NCBI RefSeq assembly: GCF_002973525.1
Contig: NZ_PVEN01000005.1
Location: forward strand, 186,001-250,000
DNA: 64,000 nucleotides
Direction of reading: 5' to 3'
Origin: Paraburkholderia sp. BL21I4N1
GTDB lineage: Bacteria > Pseudomonadota > Gammaproteobacteria > Burkholderiales > Burkholderiaceae
Below the pieces are notes generated by a model, which was not told where the DNA came from, made no database searches, and was given only the letters and a program-made list of their open reading frames with translations. Positions 11,443-21,238 of this stretch are shown here, piece after piece. The translations under genes were made by a program, and so were the position numbers. Position 1 is the stretch's first letter. Every line of letters begins with the position of its first letter.

Positions 11443-12999
11443 ATGTCGTTTTCCCCAAGCTTTGCAGGGTTATCCGGGCCGCTAGCGGCTCTTTCCAACG
11501 CACTCGTCACCTCGCCGGAAAGCGCGTTCGCGCGGCTCGGCAGCGTCTTTATGACGCGTCTGCCGGCGGCCCCACTCAATGCGCCTTACATGGTCGGCTT
11601 CTCCGCGGAGACCGCCGTGCTGCTCGGTTTAGAACCGGGCCTCCAGAACGATCCCGGCTTCGCCGAACTGTTCTCCGGTAACGCCACGCGTGAATGGCCC
11701 GCCGAGGCGCTGCCTTATGCGTCGGTGTATTCGGGGCATCAGTTCGGCGTGTGGGCCGGCCAGCTCGGCGACGGCCGCGCCCTCGGTCTCGGCGAGCTCG
11801 CGCATCACGGCCAGTGTTTCGAGCTGCAACTCAAGGGCGCCGGGCGCACGCCCTATTCGCGCATGGGCGACGGCCGCGCGGTACTGCGCTCGTCGATCCG
11901 CGAATTTCTGTGTTCGGAGGCCATGCATCACCTCGGCATTCCGACCACGCGCGCGCTGTGCGTGATCGGTTCCGATCAGCCGGTGCGGCGCGAAGAGATC
12001 GAAACCGCCGCGGTCGTCACGCGGGTCGCGCCGAGTTTCGTCCGCTTCGGTCACTTCGAGCATTTCTATTCGAACGATCGCACCGACGCGCTGCGCGCGC
12101 TCGCCGATCACGTGATCGCGCGCTTCTATCCGCATTGCCGCGACGCTGACGACCCCTATCTCGCGCTGCTCGACGAAGCCGTGAAATCCACCGCCGACCT
12201 GATGGTCGAATGGCAGGCGGTCGGCTTCTGCCACGGCGTGATGAACACCGACAACATGTCGATTCTCGGCCTGACCATCGACTACGGTCCGTTCGGTTTC
12301 ATGGACGGTTTCGACGCCGGCTACATCTGCAATCACTCCGACTCGCAAGGCCGTTACGCGTACAAGATGCAGCCGCAGATCGCGTACTGGAATCTCTTCT
12401 GTCTCGCGCAAGGCTTGTTGCCGCTGCTCGGCGAACAGCACGACGAAAGCGTGCGCGGCGACCGGGCGATCGAAGACGCGCAACGCGTGCTCGGCGGTTT
12501 CAAGGCGCGTTTCGCGCCGGCGCTGGAACGGCGTATGCGCGCGAAGCTCGGCCTCGAGACCGAACGCGACGGCGACGACGCGCTGGTGAATCGTCTGTTC
12601 GAAGTGATGCACGCGAACCGCGCCGATTTCACGCTGACGTTCCGCCATCTCGCGCGCGTATCGAAACACGACGCGAGCGGCGACACCACCGTGCGCGACC
12701 TGTTCCTCGACCGCGCCGGGTTCGACGCGTGGGCGAACGACTACCGCGCGCGCCTGTCCCACGAAACACGCGACGATGCCGCGCGCGCCATTGCAATGAA
12801 CCGGGTCAACCCCAAATTCATTCTTCGCAATCATCTGGCGGAAACGGCGATCCGCCGCGCGAAAGAGAAGGATTTTTCCGAAGTGGAGCGTCTGGCGGCG
12901 GTGCTGCGCCGACCGTTCGACGAACAGCCCGAGCATGAAGCATATGCGGGCCTGCCACCCGACTGGGCGAGTTCACTGGAAGTGAGCTGTTCGTCGTGA
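11443..12999 (+). CDS. selO: protein adenylyltransferase SelO (YdiU/UPF0061)
   Basis: Pseudokinase-fold enzyme that transfers AMP from ATP to Ser/Thr/Tyr of target proteins and is linked to redox homeostasis (known for E. coli and human SelO). The 518-residue chain shows the family blocks [34 protein letters not shown] and [12 protein letters not shown], the last holding the metal-binding Asn/Asp. It ends SCSS, the bacterial cysteine counterpart of the C-terminal selenocysteine in animal SelO. The start at 11443 has AGAGG upstream; the ATG at 11368 would add 25 residues outside the family. It is followed after 86 bp by msrB. Confidence 0.93.
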   Translation: MSFSPSFAGLSGPLAALSNALVTSPESAFARLGSVFMTRLPAAPLNAPYMVGFSAETAVLLGLEPGLQNDPGFAELFSGNATREWPAEALPYASVYSGHQFGVWAGQLGDGRALGLGELAHHGQCFELQLKGAGRTPYSRMGDGRAVLRSSIREFLCSEAMHHLGIPTTRALCVIGSDQPVRREEIETAAVVTRVAPSFVRFGHFEHFYSNDRTDALRALADHVIARFYPHCRDADDPYLALLDEAVKSTADLMVEWQAVGFCHGVMNTDNMSILGLTIDYGPFGFMDGFDAGYICNHSDSQGRYAYKMQPQIAYWNLFCLAQGLLPLLGEQHDESVRGDRAIEDAQRVLGGFKARFAPALERRMRAKLGLETERDGDDALVNRLFEVMHANRADFTLTFRHLARVSKHDASGDTTVRDLFLDRAGFDAWANDYRARLSHETRDDAARAIAMNRVNPKFILRNHLAETAIRRAKEKDFSEVERLAAVLRRPFDEQPEHEAYAGLPPDWASSLEVSCSS

Positions 13000-13085
13000 C
13001 GCGCCGAAGCCAGTCGCCATTCGCGTGAACGCAACCTGACCGTAGTGCAGTCCCCAAAACAAGCCCCGAGACAGGAACCCCGACC

Positions 13086-13508
13086 ATGAACAAACCCGAC
13101 GACCTCAACCCCGACGTCCCCGCCGTGCGGAAAGACGACGCCGAGTGGCGCAAGCAGCTCTCCGACGTCGAATACCAGGTGACGCGCCACGCGGCCACCG
13201 AGCGCCCGTTCACGGGCCGCTATCACGACCACTGGGACCGCGGCATTTACGACTGCGTGTGCTGCGGCACGCCGCTCTTCGAATCCGACACCAAGTTCGA
13301 CGCCGGCTGCGGCTGGCCGAGCTACTTCAAGCCGATCAACGGCGAGGTGATCGCCGAGAAAACCGACCGCACGCACGGCATGCTGCGCATCGAGGTGCAA
13401 TGCAAGAACTGCGGCGCGCATCTGGGCCACGTGTTCGAAGACGGCCCCGCACCGACGGGGCTGCGTTACTGCATCAATTCGGCTGCGTTACAATTCGAGC
13501 CCAAGTAA
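13086..13508 (+). CDS. msrB: peptide-methionine (R)-S-oxide reductase
   Basis: MsrB reduces the R-diastereomer of methionine sulfoxide in proteins, with thioredoxin as usual donor. The 140 residues hold both zinc-binding CxxC pairs (Cys57/Cys60 and Cys106/Cys109) and the catalytic Cys129 in RYCINSAAL. The resolving-cysteine position is not obvious. AGGAA precedes the ATG. The gene follows selO in the same direction, so two oxidative-stress proteins may share a transcript. There is no signal peptide; the enzyme is cytoplasmic. Confidence 0.95.
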   Translation: MNKPDDLNPDVPAVRKDDAEWRKQLSDVEYQVTRHAATERPFTGRYHDHWDRGIYDCVCCGTPLFESDTKFDAGCGWPSYFKPINGEVIAEKTDRTHGMLRIEVQCKNCGAHLGHVFEDGPAPTGLRYCINSAALQFEPK

Positions 13509-13621
13509 CGCAGCGCGGAGTCCGGCGCATTGCCGGCGGAGCCTGCGTGGCAGGCACCCGCCGGCCGTTTCGCGCCGCGTCCCTCATTCCTCGAGTCCTT
13601 CTGCGAATTCCCGACCAGATA

Positions 13622-14152
13622 ATGAAATTCCTGTTCGATCTGTTCCCGATCATCCTGTTCTTCGTCGCCTTCAAGATCTGGGGCATTTTCACGGCGACGG
13701 CAGTGGCGATCGTCGCCACGCTGGTGCAGATCGCGTGGGTGGCGTTCCGCCACCGCAAAGTCGACCCGATGCTGTGGGTGAGCCTCGGCGTCGTCACCGT
13801 GTTCGGCGGCGCGACGCTCGTGCTGCACAACGACACCTTCATCAAATGGAAGCCGACCGTGCTGTACTGGGCGTTTTCCGTGGCGCTGATCGTCTCGCAA
13901 CTGGCCTTCAACAAGAACCTGATCGAAGCGATGATGGGCAAGCAGATCACGCTGCCGCACGCAATCTGGGGCAAGCTGAGCGTGGTGTGGGCGATCTTTT
14001 TCGTGCTGCTCGGGCTCGTCAATCTGTTCGTCGCGTACCACTACACCACCGACCAGTGGGTCAATTTCAAGCTGTTCGGCGCGACCGGTTGCCTCGTGGT
14101 GTTTATCGTCGGACAGAGCTTGTGGCTGTCGAAGTACATGAAGGAAGAATGA
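13622..14152 (+). CDS. yciB: inner-membrane septation protein A (YciB/IspZ)
   Basis: Integral membrane protein of 176 residues belonging to the YciB/IspZ (intracellular septation A) family, implicated in cell-envelope integrity and division in enterobacteria. About five hydrophobic helices are visible, from [15 protein letters not shown] at the N-terminus to [17 protein letters not shown] near the C-terminus. The family start [14 protein letters not shown] fixes the ATG at 13622; a longer reading frame upstream overlaps msrB out of frame and is a shadow. The stop is one base before the BolA start, so translation is probably coupled. Confidence 0.93.
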   Translation: MKFLFDLFPIILFFVAFKIWGIFTATAVAIVATLVQIAWVAFRHRKVDPMLWVSLGVVTVFGGATLVLHNDTFIKWKPTVLYWAFSVALIVSQLAFNKNLIEAMMGKQITLPHAIWGKLSVVWAIFFVLLGLVNLFVAYHYTTDQWVNFKLFGATGCLVVFIVGQSLWLSKYMKEE

Positions 14153-14153
14153 C

Positions 14154-14474
14154 ATGACCGCCGACACCAACGTTTTCATGCACGCCACTACCGCCGAGCG
14201 CGCCGCGCTGATCGAAGCACGCCTCACCGCCGCGCTCGCGCCGGTCGCGTCGATCCAGATCAGCGACGACAGCGCGCAGCACGCGGGCCACGCCGGCGCC
14301 TCGGCCGGCGGTCATTTCAGTGTCACGATCGTGGCTGCCGCATTCGCCGGCAAGGCCCGCGTGGCGCGGCATCGCATGGTGTATGATGCGCTGGCCGATG
14401 CCATGCAGCGCGGCATTCATGCCCTTGCAATCACGGCGTATACGCCCGAAGAATTCGCTTTGTTGCCCCGCTAG
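14154..14474 (+). CDS. BolA family protein
   Basis: BolA-like protein of 106 residues. BolA proteins partner with monothiol glutaredoxins in [2Fe-2S] handling and influence cell shape and stress responses. The family core GGHFSVTIVAAAFAGK - ARHRMVYDAL - GIHALAITAYTPEE is complete, including the His of RHRMVY. The segment before it (ASAGG) is Ala/Gly/His rich. It starts one base after the yciB stop and lies 10 bp before the parvulin gene, so the three genes form a tight operon. Confidence 0.92.
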   Translation: MTADTNVFMHATTAERAALIEARLTAALAPVASIQISDDSAQHAGHAGASAGGHFSVTIVAAAFAGKARVARHRMVYDALADAMQRGIHALAITAYTPEEFALLPR

Positions 14475-14484
14475 GAACCTTCCG

Positions 14485-15264
14485 ATGACCTTGAAGAAAA
14501 CCCACCTTTGGGTAGTGCTGGCTGCGTTCGCGGCCGCTCCTGCATTTGCACAGAACATCGCTGTCGTGAACGGCACGCCGATTCCGAAAGCACGCGCCGA
14601 CGCGCTGATCGAACAACTGGTGCATCAAGGCCAGCAAAACACGCCGCAACTGCAAACGGCCGTGCGCGAAGAGCTGGTGAACCGCGAAATCCTGATGCAG
14701 GAAGCCCTGCGTCGCGGCCTGCCGAATCGTCCGGACATCAAGGCGCAAATCGCCGTCGCACAACAAACCGTCGTGCTGCGCGCGCTGATCGAAGACTTCG
14801 TGAAGAACAACACGCCGAGCGACGCCGAAGTCACCGCGCGCTACAACGCGCTGATCAAAGATGCAGGCGGCAAGGAATATCACCTGCACCACATTCTGGT
14901 GGACAACGAACAGCAGGCAAAAGACCTGATCGCGAAGATCAAGGCCGGCGCAAGCTTCGAAGATCTGGCCAAGCAATACTCGAAGGATCCGGGATCGGGC
15001 AAGAACGGCGGCGACCTGGACTGGTCGGACCCGAAGGCTTATGTGCCTGAATTCGCGGACGCGGCCACGCATCTGCAGAAAGGCCAGATGACGGACACGC
15101 CGGTGCATACGCAATTCGGCTGGCACATCATCCGCCTCGACGATACGCGCGCCATCACGCCGCCGCCGCTGGAGCAGGTGCGTCCGCAGATCGTGCAGCA
15201 GATCCAGCAGGAAAAGCTGCAAGCGTTCGAAGAAGGTCTGCGTAAGAACGCGAAGATTCAATAA
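14485..15264 (+). CDS. periplasmic parvulin-type peptidylprolyl isomerase (PpiC domain)
   Basis: Exported cis-trans prolyl isomerase and probable chaperone of 259 residues. Residues 1-22 are a signal peptide ending AAPAFA before QNIAVVNG. A SurA/PrsA-like helical N-domain follows, then one PpiC domain (YHLHHILVDNEQQAKDL to TQFGWHIIRLDD) at about 130-225. AGGAA is placed about 7 nt before the ATG at 14485; the frame extends upstream inside bolA but without family sequence. Third gene of the yciB-bolA-ppi unit, closed by a strong terminator. Distinct from the membrane-anchored PpiD at 26942-28879. Confidence 0.92.
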   Translation: MTLKKTHLWVVLAAFAAAPAFAQNIAVVNGTPIPKARADALIEQLVHQGQQNTPQLQTAVREELVNREILMQEALRRGLPNRPDIKAQIAVAQQTVVLRALIEDFVKNNTPSDAEVTARYNALIKDAGGKEYHLHHILVDNEQQAKDLIAKIKAGASFEDLAKQYSKDPGSGKNGGDLDWSDPKAYVPEFADAATHLQKGQMTDTPVHTQFGWHIIRLDDTRAITPPPLEQVRPQIVQQIQQEKLQAFEEGLRKNAKIQ

Positions 15265-15293
15265 GCGGGTTGTTTGCCCACTGATTGAAACGA

Positions 15294-15321
15294 ACAAGCC
15301 GCCCTCGGGCGGCTTGTTTGC
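15294..15321 (+). terminator. rho-independent terminator of the yciB-bolA-ppi operon
   Basis: An 11-bp perfect stem, ACAAGCCGCCC at 15294-15304 with GGGCGGCTTGT at 15307-15317, has only a 2-nt nominal loop and is followed by TTG CTTT. It starts 30 bp after the parvulin stop codon. Confidence 0.85.
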
Positions 15322-15371
15322 TTTCGTGGATCCGTTTTGCCTTGTGCGTTTTATGTTTTACGCACGGTGAA

Positions 15372-15406
15372 AACGAAAAAACCGCCACGAAGGCGGTTTT
15401 TTCGTT
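15372..15406 (-). terminator. rho-independent terminator of purL
   Basis: A 15-bp perfect stem, 15372-15386 with 15392-15406 around the loop ACGAA, contains A6/T6 flanks so that it works on either strand. It lies 18 bp beyond the purL stop codon and also backs up the terminator of the convergent operon. Confidence 0.88.
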
Positions 15407-15423
15407 GCGGCCCAACCCCAGCC

Positions 15424-18400
15424 TCAACCCAACCAGCGGCGTGCGTTCTGGAACACGCGCATCCACGGGCTTGCGTCCGTGCTGCCCTCGCCCCAGCCTT
15501 CCGGATGCCAGCTCATCTGCACCGCGCGATGCACGCGCTCGGTGTGCGGCATCAGCACCGTGAAGCGACCGTCGGGCGTGGTAACCGACGTGATACCGTC
15601 CGGCGAGCCATTCGGGTTCAACGGATACTGCTCGGTCGCCAGACCACGATGATCGACGAAGCGCATGGCCACCGCCACCTTCGACGCGTCGCCCTGCTGC
15701 GAGAAGTCCGCATAGCCTTCGCCGTGAGCGATCGCCACCGGAATGCGCGAGCCTTCCATGCCGTTGAAGAAGATCGACGGCGAAGCCTGCACTTCGACCA
15801 GCGAGAAACGCGCTTCGAATTTCTCCGACTTGTTGCGCGTGAACTTCGGCCAGGCTTCCGCGCCCGGAATCATCGACGCGAGGCTGCTCATCATCTGGCA
15901 ACCATTGCAGATGCCCAGCGCGAACGTGTCTTCGCGACCGAAGAACGCGGCGAACATGTCAGCCAGTTGCGCATTGAAGCGGATCGCCTTCGCCCAGCCT
16001 TCGCCGGCGCCCAGCGTATCGCCGTACGAGAAGCCGCCGCACGCCACCGCGCCGGCGAAATCCGCCAGATTGGCGCGGCCTGCCAGCAGATCGCTCATGT
16101 GCACGTCGTGCGCGTCGAAGCCGGCGCGGTCGAATGCGTACGCGGTTTCGAGGTGCGAGTTCACGCCCTGCTCACGCAGGATCGCGACACGCGGACGCGC
16201 GCCCTTGCCGACGAACGGTGCCGCGACATCTTCCGACGGATCGAAGCTCAACACCGGCGTGATGCCCGGATCGGCCGCATCCGACAGCAGGTCGTATTCG
16301 GCGTCGGCGCACGCCGGGTTATCGCGCAGCCGCGAGATACGCCAGCTCACTTCGCTCCACGTACGATGCAGATCTGTGCGCGGCGCTTCGTAGATCTTCT
16401 TCGCGTCGCGATAGATTTCGATCGTGTCGCGCTCGTTGATCTTGCCGATCACATGCGAGCACGCCGACAGGCCGTGTTCGCGCAATGCGGCGAGCACCGC
16501 GTCGCGGTCCGCGGCACGCACCTGGATCACCGCACCGAGTTCTTCGTTGAACAGCGCGCGGATCGTGCGGTCTTCGCGGCGGCCGCTGGTCTGCTTGGCC
16601 CAGTCTTTCGCGTCGCCGTAATCGGATTCGTGGTTCGGATCGAGCACCAGCATGTCGACGTTCAGCGACACGCCCACGTGCCCCGCGAACGCCATCTCGC
16701 ACACCGTCGCCCACAGGCCGCCGTCCGAGCGGTCGTGGTAAGCGAGCAGTTTGCCTTGTTGATTCAGCGCTTGGATCGCGGCGAAGAAACGCTTCAGATC
16801 TTCCGGATCGTCGACGTCCGGCACCGTGTCGCCGACCTGCTGCGTAACCTGCGCGAGAATACTGCCGCCCAGACGATGCTGGCCGCGGCCGAGGTCGATC
16901 GCGATCAGCACCGAGTCGCCCACGCCGTCCGTACCGTTGGCACGGCGCAGTTGCGGCGTGAGGTGGCGGCGCACGTCTTCAACCGGCGCGAACGCCGAGA
17001 TGATCAGCGAAACCGGCGCGACCACTTCCTTCGCGACGCCACGGTCTTCCCATTTGGTACGCATGGACAGCGAATCTTTACCGACCGGAATGCTGATGCC
17101 GAGCGCCGGGCACAGCTCCATGCCGATTGCCTTGACCGTGTCGTACAGCGCGGCATCTTCGCCAGGCGCGCCGCACGCGGCCATCCAGTTCGCCGACAGC
17201 TTGAGCTTGTCGAGCGATGCAATCGGCGCGGCCGCGATGTTCGTGACCGCCTCGCCGACCGCCATGCGGCCCGACGCCGGCGCGTTGATCACGGCGAGCG
17301 GCGTGCGCTCGGCCATGGTCATTGCTTCGCCGCGGAAGCCCGCGTAGTCCATGGTGGTGATCGCGACGTCGGCCACCGGCACTTGCCACGGGCCGACCAT
17401 CTGGTCACGCGCGGTCGTGCCGCCCACCGAACGATCGCCGATGGTAATCAGGAACGACTTGCTCGCCACCGTGGGGTGACGCAGCACGCTCACCGCGACC
17501 TCCGGCAATGCAATACCCGTGACGTCCACCGGTTCGAGCTTCTGCTCGACCCGCTTGACGTCGCGATGCATGCGCGGTGCTTTACCGAGCAGCACTTCCA
17601 TCGGCATATCGACCGGCTGGTGCGCGCTGTCCACGTTCTGCGCGGAGTCGATCACCTTCAGTTGACGCTCGGCGGTTGCCGTGCCGATCACCGCGAACGG
17701 GCAGCGCTCGCGCAGGCACATGGCTTCGAACGCCGGCAGGTCGGCCGGCGCGATGGCCAGCACATAACGTTCTTGCGCTTCGTTCGACCAGATTTCGCGC
17801 GGCGACAAGCCGCTCTCTTCGAGCTGGATCTTGCGCAGATCGAACAGCGCGCCCTTGCTCGCGCCGTCGACCACTTCCGGGAACGCGTTCGACAAACCAC
17901 CCGCGCCGACGTCGTGAATGCTCAGAATCGGATTCTTGTCGCCGAGTTGCCAGCACGCGTTGATGACTTCCTGCGCACGGCGTTCGATTTCGGGGTTGCC
18001 GCGCTGCACCGAGTCGAAGTCGAGTTCGGCGGTATTGGTGCCGGTCGCCATGGAACTCGCCGCGCCGCCGCCCATGCCGATCCGCATGCCCGGGCCGCCG
18101 ATCTGGATCAGCAGCGAGCCTTCCGGCAGATCGTGCTTATGCGTGTGCTGGTCCGAAATATTGCCGATGCCGCCGGCGATCATGATCGGCTTGTGATAAC
18201 CGCGCACCAGACCCGCGACGTTCTGTTCGTAAGCGCGGAAATAGCCGCCCAGATTCGGCCGGCCGAATTCGTTGTTGAACGCGGCGCCGCCGAGCGGGCC
18301 GTCGATCATGATTTGCAGCGGCGACGCGATGCGATCCGGACGGCCGTAAGCTTCGTGCGGCTCGGCCGGGTTGCGGTGCGCGAGAGGCTGCGCGACGTCG

Positions 18401-19518
18401 CGCGCGTTTTCCCAGGCCTCGACGCCGTCCGGCAAAACCAGGTTCGACACCGTGAAGCCCGCCAGACCCGCCTTGGGACGCGCGCCGCGCCCGGTCGCGC
18501 CTTCGTCGCGGATTTCACCGCCCGAACCGGTGGAGGCGCCCGGGAACGGCGAGATCGCGGTCGGGTGGTTATGCGTTTCCACCTTCATCAGCGTGTGCGT
18601 GAGTTCGACGCCACGGCGATAGTGTTCCGGCAATTCGCTGGCGCCGAGTTCCGCCGGGGTGCGCGGGAACCAGCGCTCGGCCATGCCGCCCGCCATGATC
18701 GCCGAGTTGTCCGAATACGCGACGATCGTGCCCTGCGGATTGAGCTTCTCGGTATTGCGGATCATGTTGAACAGCGAGATGTCCTGCTTCTCGCCGTCGA
18801 TGGTCCAGTCCGCGTTGAAAATCTTGTGACGGCAGTGTTCGCTGTTGGCCTGCGCGAACATCATCAGTTCGACGTCGGTCGGGTTGCGGCCGAGCTTCGT
18901 GAACGCGTCGACCAAATAGTCGATTTCGTCGTCGGCCAGCGCGAGGCCCAGTTCCGTGTTCGCCGCTTCCAGCGCGCCGCGGCCGTGGCCGAGCACGTCG
19001 ACGGTTTGCAGCGGCTTGGCCGGCAGTTCGTCGAACAGATGCAACGCGTGCTCGCGCGAGCTCGACACGCTTTCGGTCATGCGGTCGTGCAACGCCGCGA
19101 CGACGGCCGCGCGGGCTTCGTCGGAAAGCGCCTTCTTGCCGCCCAGCAGACCGCTCTTCAGCGTGACCGTGTACTCGACGCCGCGCTCGATTCGCCGCAC
19201 CTGCGTGAGACCGCACAGATGCGCGATGTCGGTGGCCTTGCTGGCCCACGGCGACACCGTGCCGAAGCGCGGCACCACGAGGAAGGTTTCGGCCGTGCCG
19301 CGCTCTTTGCTTTCTTCGAGCGGATCGCCGTAGTGCATCAGCGCCTCGATCTTCGCCGTGTCTTCAGCGGACAGCTCGCTCTGGGCGTTGATGAAGTGCA
19401 GATACTGCCCGCGCACCCCGGTGATGTTCGGGTCGATGCGCGTGAGCGTGTCGAGCAGGCGGGTTTGACGGAAATCGGAAAGGGCCGAAGCGCCGGGGAA
19501 ACACGAGAAGTGGGCCAT
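15424..19518 (-). CDS. purL: phosphoribosylformylglycinamidine synthase
   Basis: Large single-chain FGAM synthase (1364 residues) of the proteobacterial type, converting FGAR, glutamine and ATP to FGAM in purine synthesis. Domains in order: PurS-like N-domain (1-160), linker, two AIR-synthase-like ATP domains with [20 protein letters not shown] and [20 protein letters not shown], then a class I glutamine amidotransferase from about 1110. The latter has the nucleophile elbow GICNGCQ and the His/Glu of [10 protein letters not shown] near the C-terminus. The start at 19518 matches the family opening. A TATAAT lies 77 nt upstream. Confidence 0.98.
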   Translation of the reverse strand: MAHFSCFPGASALSDFRQTRLLDTLTRIDPNITGVRGQYLHFINAQSELSAEDTAKIEALMHYGDPLEESKERGTAETFLVVPRFGTVSPWASKATDIAHLCGLTQVRRIERGVEYTVTLKSGLLGGKKALSDEARAAVVAALHDRMTESVSSSREHALHLFDELPAKPLQTVDVLGHGRGALEAANTELGLALADDEIDYLVDAFTKLGRNPTDVELMMFAQANSEHCRHKIFNADWTIDGEKQDISLFNMIRNTEKLNPQGTIVAYSDNSAIMAGGMAERWFPRTPAELGASELPEHYRRGVELTHTLMKVETHNHPTAISPFPGASTGSGGEIRDEGATGRGARPKAGLAGFTVSNLVLPDGVEAWENARDVAQPLAHRNPAEPHEAYGRPDRIASPLQIMIDGPLGGAAFNNEFGRPNLGGYFRAYEQNVAGLVRGYHKPIMIAGGIGNISDQHTHKHDLPEGSLLIQIGGPGMRIGMGGGAASSMATGTNTAELDFDSVQRGNPEIERRAQEVINACWQLGDKNPILSIHDVGAGGLSNAFPEVVDGASKGALFDLRKIQLEESGLSPREIWSNEAQERYVLAIAPADLPAFEAMCLRERCPFAVIGTATAERQLKVIDSAQNVDSAHQPVDMPMEVLLGKAPRMHRDVKRVEQKLEPVDVTGIALPEVAVSVLRHPTVASKSFLITIGDRSVGGTTARDQMVGPWQVPVADVAITTMDYAGFRGEAMTMAERTPLAVINAPASGRMAVGEAVTNIAAAPIASLDKLKLSANWMAACGAPGEDAALYDTVKAIGMELCPALGISIPVGKDSLSMRTKWEDRGVAKEVVAPVSLIISAFAPVEDVRRHLTPQLRRANGTDGVGDSVLIAIDLGRGQHRLGGSILAQVTQQVGDTVPDVDDPEDLKRFFAAIQALNQQGKLLAYHDRSDGGLWATVCEMAFAGHVGVSLNVDMLVLDPNHESDYGDAKDWAKQTSGRREDRTIRALFNEELGAVIQVRAADRDAVLAALREHGLSACSHVIGKINERDTIEIYRDAKKIYEAPRTDLHRTWSEVSWRISRLRDNPACADAEYDLLSDAADPGITPVLSFDPSEDVAAPFVGKGARPRVAILREQGVNSHLETAYAFDRAGFDAHDVHMSDLLAGRANLADFAGAVACGGFSYGDTLGAGEGWAKAIRFNAQLADMFAAFFGREDTFALGICNGCQMMSSLASMIPGAEAWPKFTRNKSEKFEARFSLVEVQASPSIFFNGMEGSRIPVAIAHGEGYADFSQQGDASKVAVAMRFVDHRGLATEQYPLNPNGSPDGITSVTTPDGRFTVLMPHTERVHRAVQMSWHPEGWGEGSTDASPWMRVFQNARRWLG

Positions 19519-19837
19519 GGACTTGACTTTGCGTCGCTCAGTGATGCCGAGAAGTCGCGCGTGCAGGCGACGTGAGGCGGAAAGGAAGTCCGAGATTATA
19601 CCCGGGAAAGGGCTTCCGGCGGCCTTGCCGGTGCGCTTTCGGGCCGCCCGCGCCGCGTTGCGCGACGCCTTCCGGCGTGCCGCCCGCGTGGCCGCGCGAG
19701 CGCTTTGACTGCTATCATTCGGCCTTTCACCAGATCGGCGCGAGCGGCCCGAGTCAAGCCGGGCACCGCGCGCCGCATGTCACGCTCAACGGGATCGCGC
19801 CGCTTCGGCGTCCCGTCGGCCATTCGAATCAGAAAGC
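19519..19837. other. divergent intergenic region between purL and the FAD oxidase gene, with a purL -10
   Basis: This 319-bp spacer has no credible ORF. On the minus strand a perfect TATAAT is read at 19600-19595, which would place the purL start site about 70 nt before its ATG; no good -35 is seen 16-18 bp upstream. The right half is GC-rich and I find no clear promoter for the plus-strand gene and no PurR-like palindrome. Confidence 0.4.
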
Positions 19838-21133
19838 ATGGATGTCATCGTCATCGGCGGCGGGATTGCGGGCGTCGCCACCGCTTATCAATTGCGCGCG
19901 GCCGGTCACCGGGTCTGCGTCGTCGAGCGTCACGCCACGGTGGCGCAAGGCGCGACCTATGGCCATGGCGGCACCGTGCTGCCCACGCCGCTCGACGTCT
20001 GGTTCGGCCCGACCTTCATGGCCAGCCGGCAAAATGCCAGAAACGGCGTCATCAGCAAGACGGGCTTCACCGGGCCGGCGCGCCAGTTCGTCAAACAACT
20101 CGCCGCGTTGCAGGACCCCGAGGCATTCAGCCGTCAATATGGCCGGCTGCGTCCGCTGATCGAGCTGTCGCGCGAAGCCATGGCCGACGTCGAAGCGCGC
20201 TTCGGCCTCGAATTCGAACAAACCAGCGGCTTGCTGTATCTGGTTCGCTCCGCGCAGGAGTGGGAGCAGACCCAGCCGGCGCTCGACCTGCTGCGGCTGA
20301 ACGAAGTACCGCATCACGTGCTGACGCCCGCTGAATGCAGCGCGTTCGAGCATTCGGTGCGCGCCGAGCCGGAGTTCGCGGGCGGCGTACTGTTCGATCA
20401 GGAACGCACGGCCAACTCGCCGCTGTTCGCCAAGCTCATCAAGCAGACGCTCGATACCCAGGGCGGCGTGCAATTCATGCTCGGCTGCGAAGTCTCGGCG
20501 ATCCGTCTCGAAGGTCAGCGCGCGTCGGTGGAACTGGCGCCGCGGCCGGGCGCGTCGTCGCGTTCGCGTGAGGTCGACGTGATCCACGCGGACGCAGTCG
20601 TCGTAGCCGCCGGTCACGGCAGCCTCGCGCTACTCGACCCGCTCGGCTTGCGCTTACCGCTGCATCCGCTGCGACTGCATACGCTGGTCGCGCCGATCGC
20701 GCATGAGGAATGCGCGCCGCATGTGGCGATCGTCGACGCGGTCAAACGGATTGCGATCAGCCGTATGAATCATCGGCTGCGCATTGCGGGCGGCGCGGTG
20801 CTGCAGAGCGCCGCGCAGATCGACAAGCCGCTCGGCAAAGCGTTGACCAAAGAAGCGCTGGCGCTGCTCGGCCAGGCCACGCACGACTGGATTCCGGGCG
20901 CGGCGCGAATCTCGGCGGCGCTGCCGTGGGAAGGCGTCAAACTGCTGTCGCCCGATGGCTTGCCGGTGATCGGCAACGCGCTGCATCCGCGCCTGTTCGT
21001 CAACGTCGGGCATGGCCCGGCGGGCTGGGGGCTGGCTTGCGGCGCGGGCAAACTGATCGCCGACCTGATGTCCGGTCAGACGCCGGACGTGCCTGCGGAT
21101 ACGCTGGCGGCGCTGCGCGCGGACCGCTTCTAG
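19838..21133 (+). CDS. FAD-dependent D-amino-acid dehydrogenase-like oxidoreductase (DAO family)
   Basis: Flavoprotein of 431 residues in the DAO/glycine-oxidase superfamily. The dinucleotide fold VIVIGGGIAGVATAYQL at 3-19, the FAD-ribose acidic end VVERH, the GATYGHGG loop, and the C-terminal GHGPAGWGLACGAG near 393-406 match DadA-like dehydrogenases. Substrate is probably a D-amino acid or secondary amine, oxidised at the membrane/quinone level if DadA-like; this is family inference and the enzyme could serve another amine. Only a weak ribosome site is seen. It is divergent from purL and upstream of nnr by about 105 bp. Confidence 0.85.
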   Translation: MDVIVIGGGIAGVATAYQLRAAGHRVCVVERHATVAQGATYGHGGTVLPTPLDVWFGPTFMASRQNARNGVISKTGFTGPARQFVKQLAALQDPEAFSRQYGRLRPLIELSREAMADVEARFGLEFEQTSGLLYLVRSAQEWEQTQPALDLLRLNEVPHHVLTPAECSAFEHSVRAEPEFAGGVLFDQERTANSPLFAKLIKQTLDTQGGVQFMLGCEVSAIRLEGQRASVELAPRPGASSRSREVDVIHADAVVVAAGHGSLALLDPLGLRLPLHPLRLHTLVAPIAHEECAPHVAIVDAVKRIAISRMNHRLRIAGGAVLQSAAQIDKPLGKALTKEALALLGQATHDWIPGAARISAALPWEGVKLLSPDGLPVIGNALHPRLFVNVGHGPAGWGLACGAGKLIADLMSGQTPDVPADTLAALRADRF

Positions 21134-21238
21134 CCGCAGCCGGCCGGTGGGTTCGCGCGGCGCGCCCATCGGCACTACCATAGCGGTTTCTCCCGCTTCC
21201 TCGCCCGGGCCTTGCGCCGGGGCGAATCGCCCGCCGCC

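Noticed and set aside
15337..19575. A 1412-codon open frame on the plus strand opposite purL
   Set aside because: It is the mirror frame of purL produced by GC3 bias: the protein is Arg/His-rich, has no family sequence and no ribosome site, while purL is complete on the other strand.
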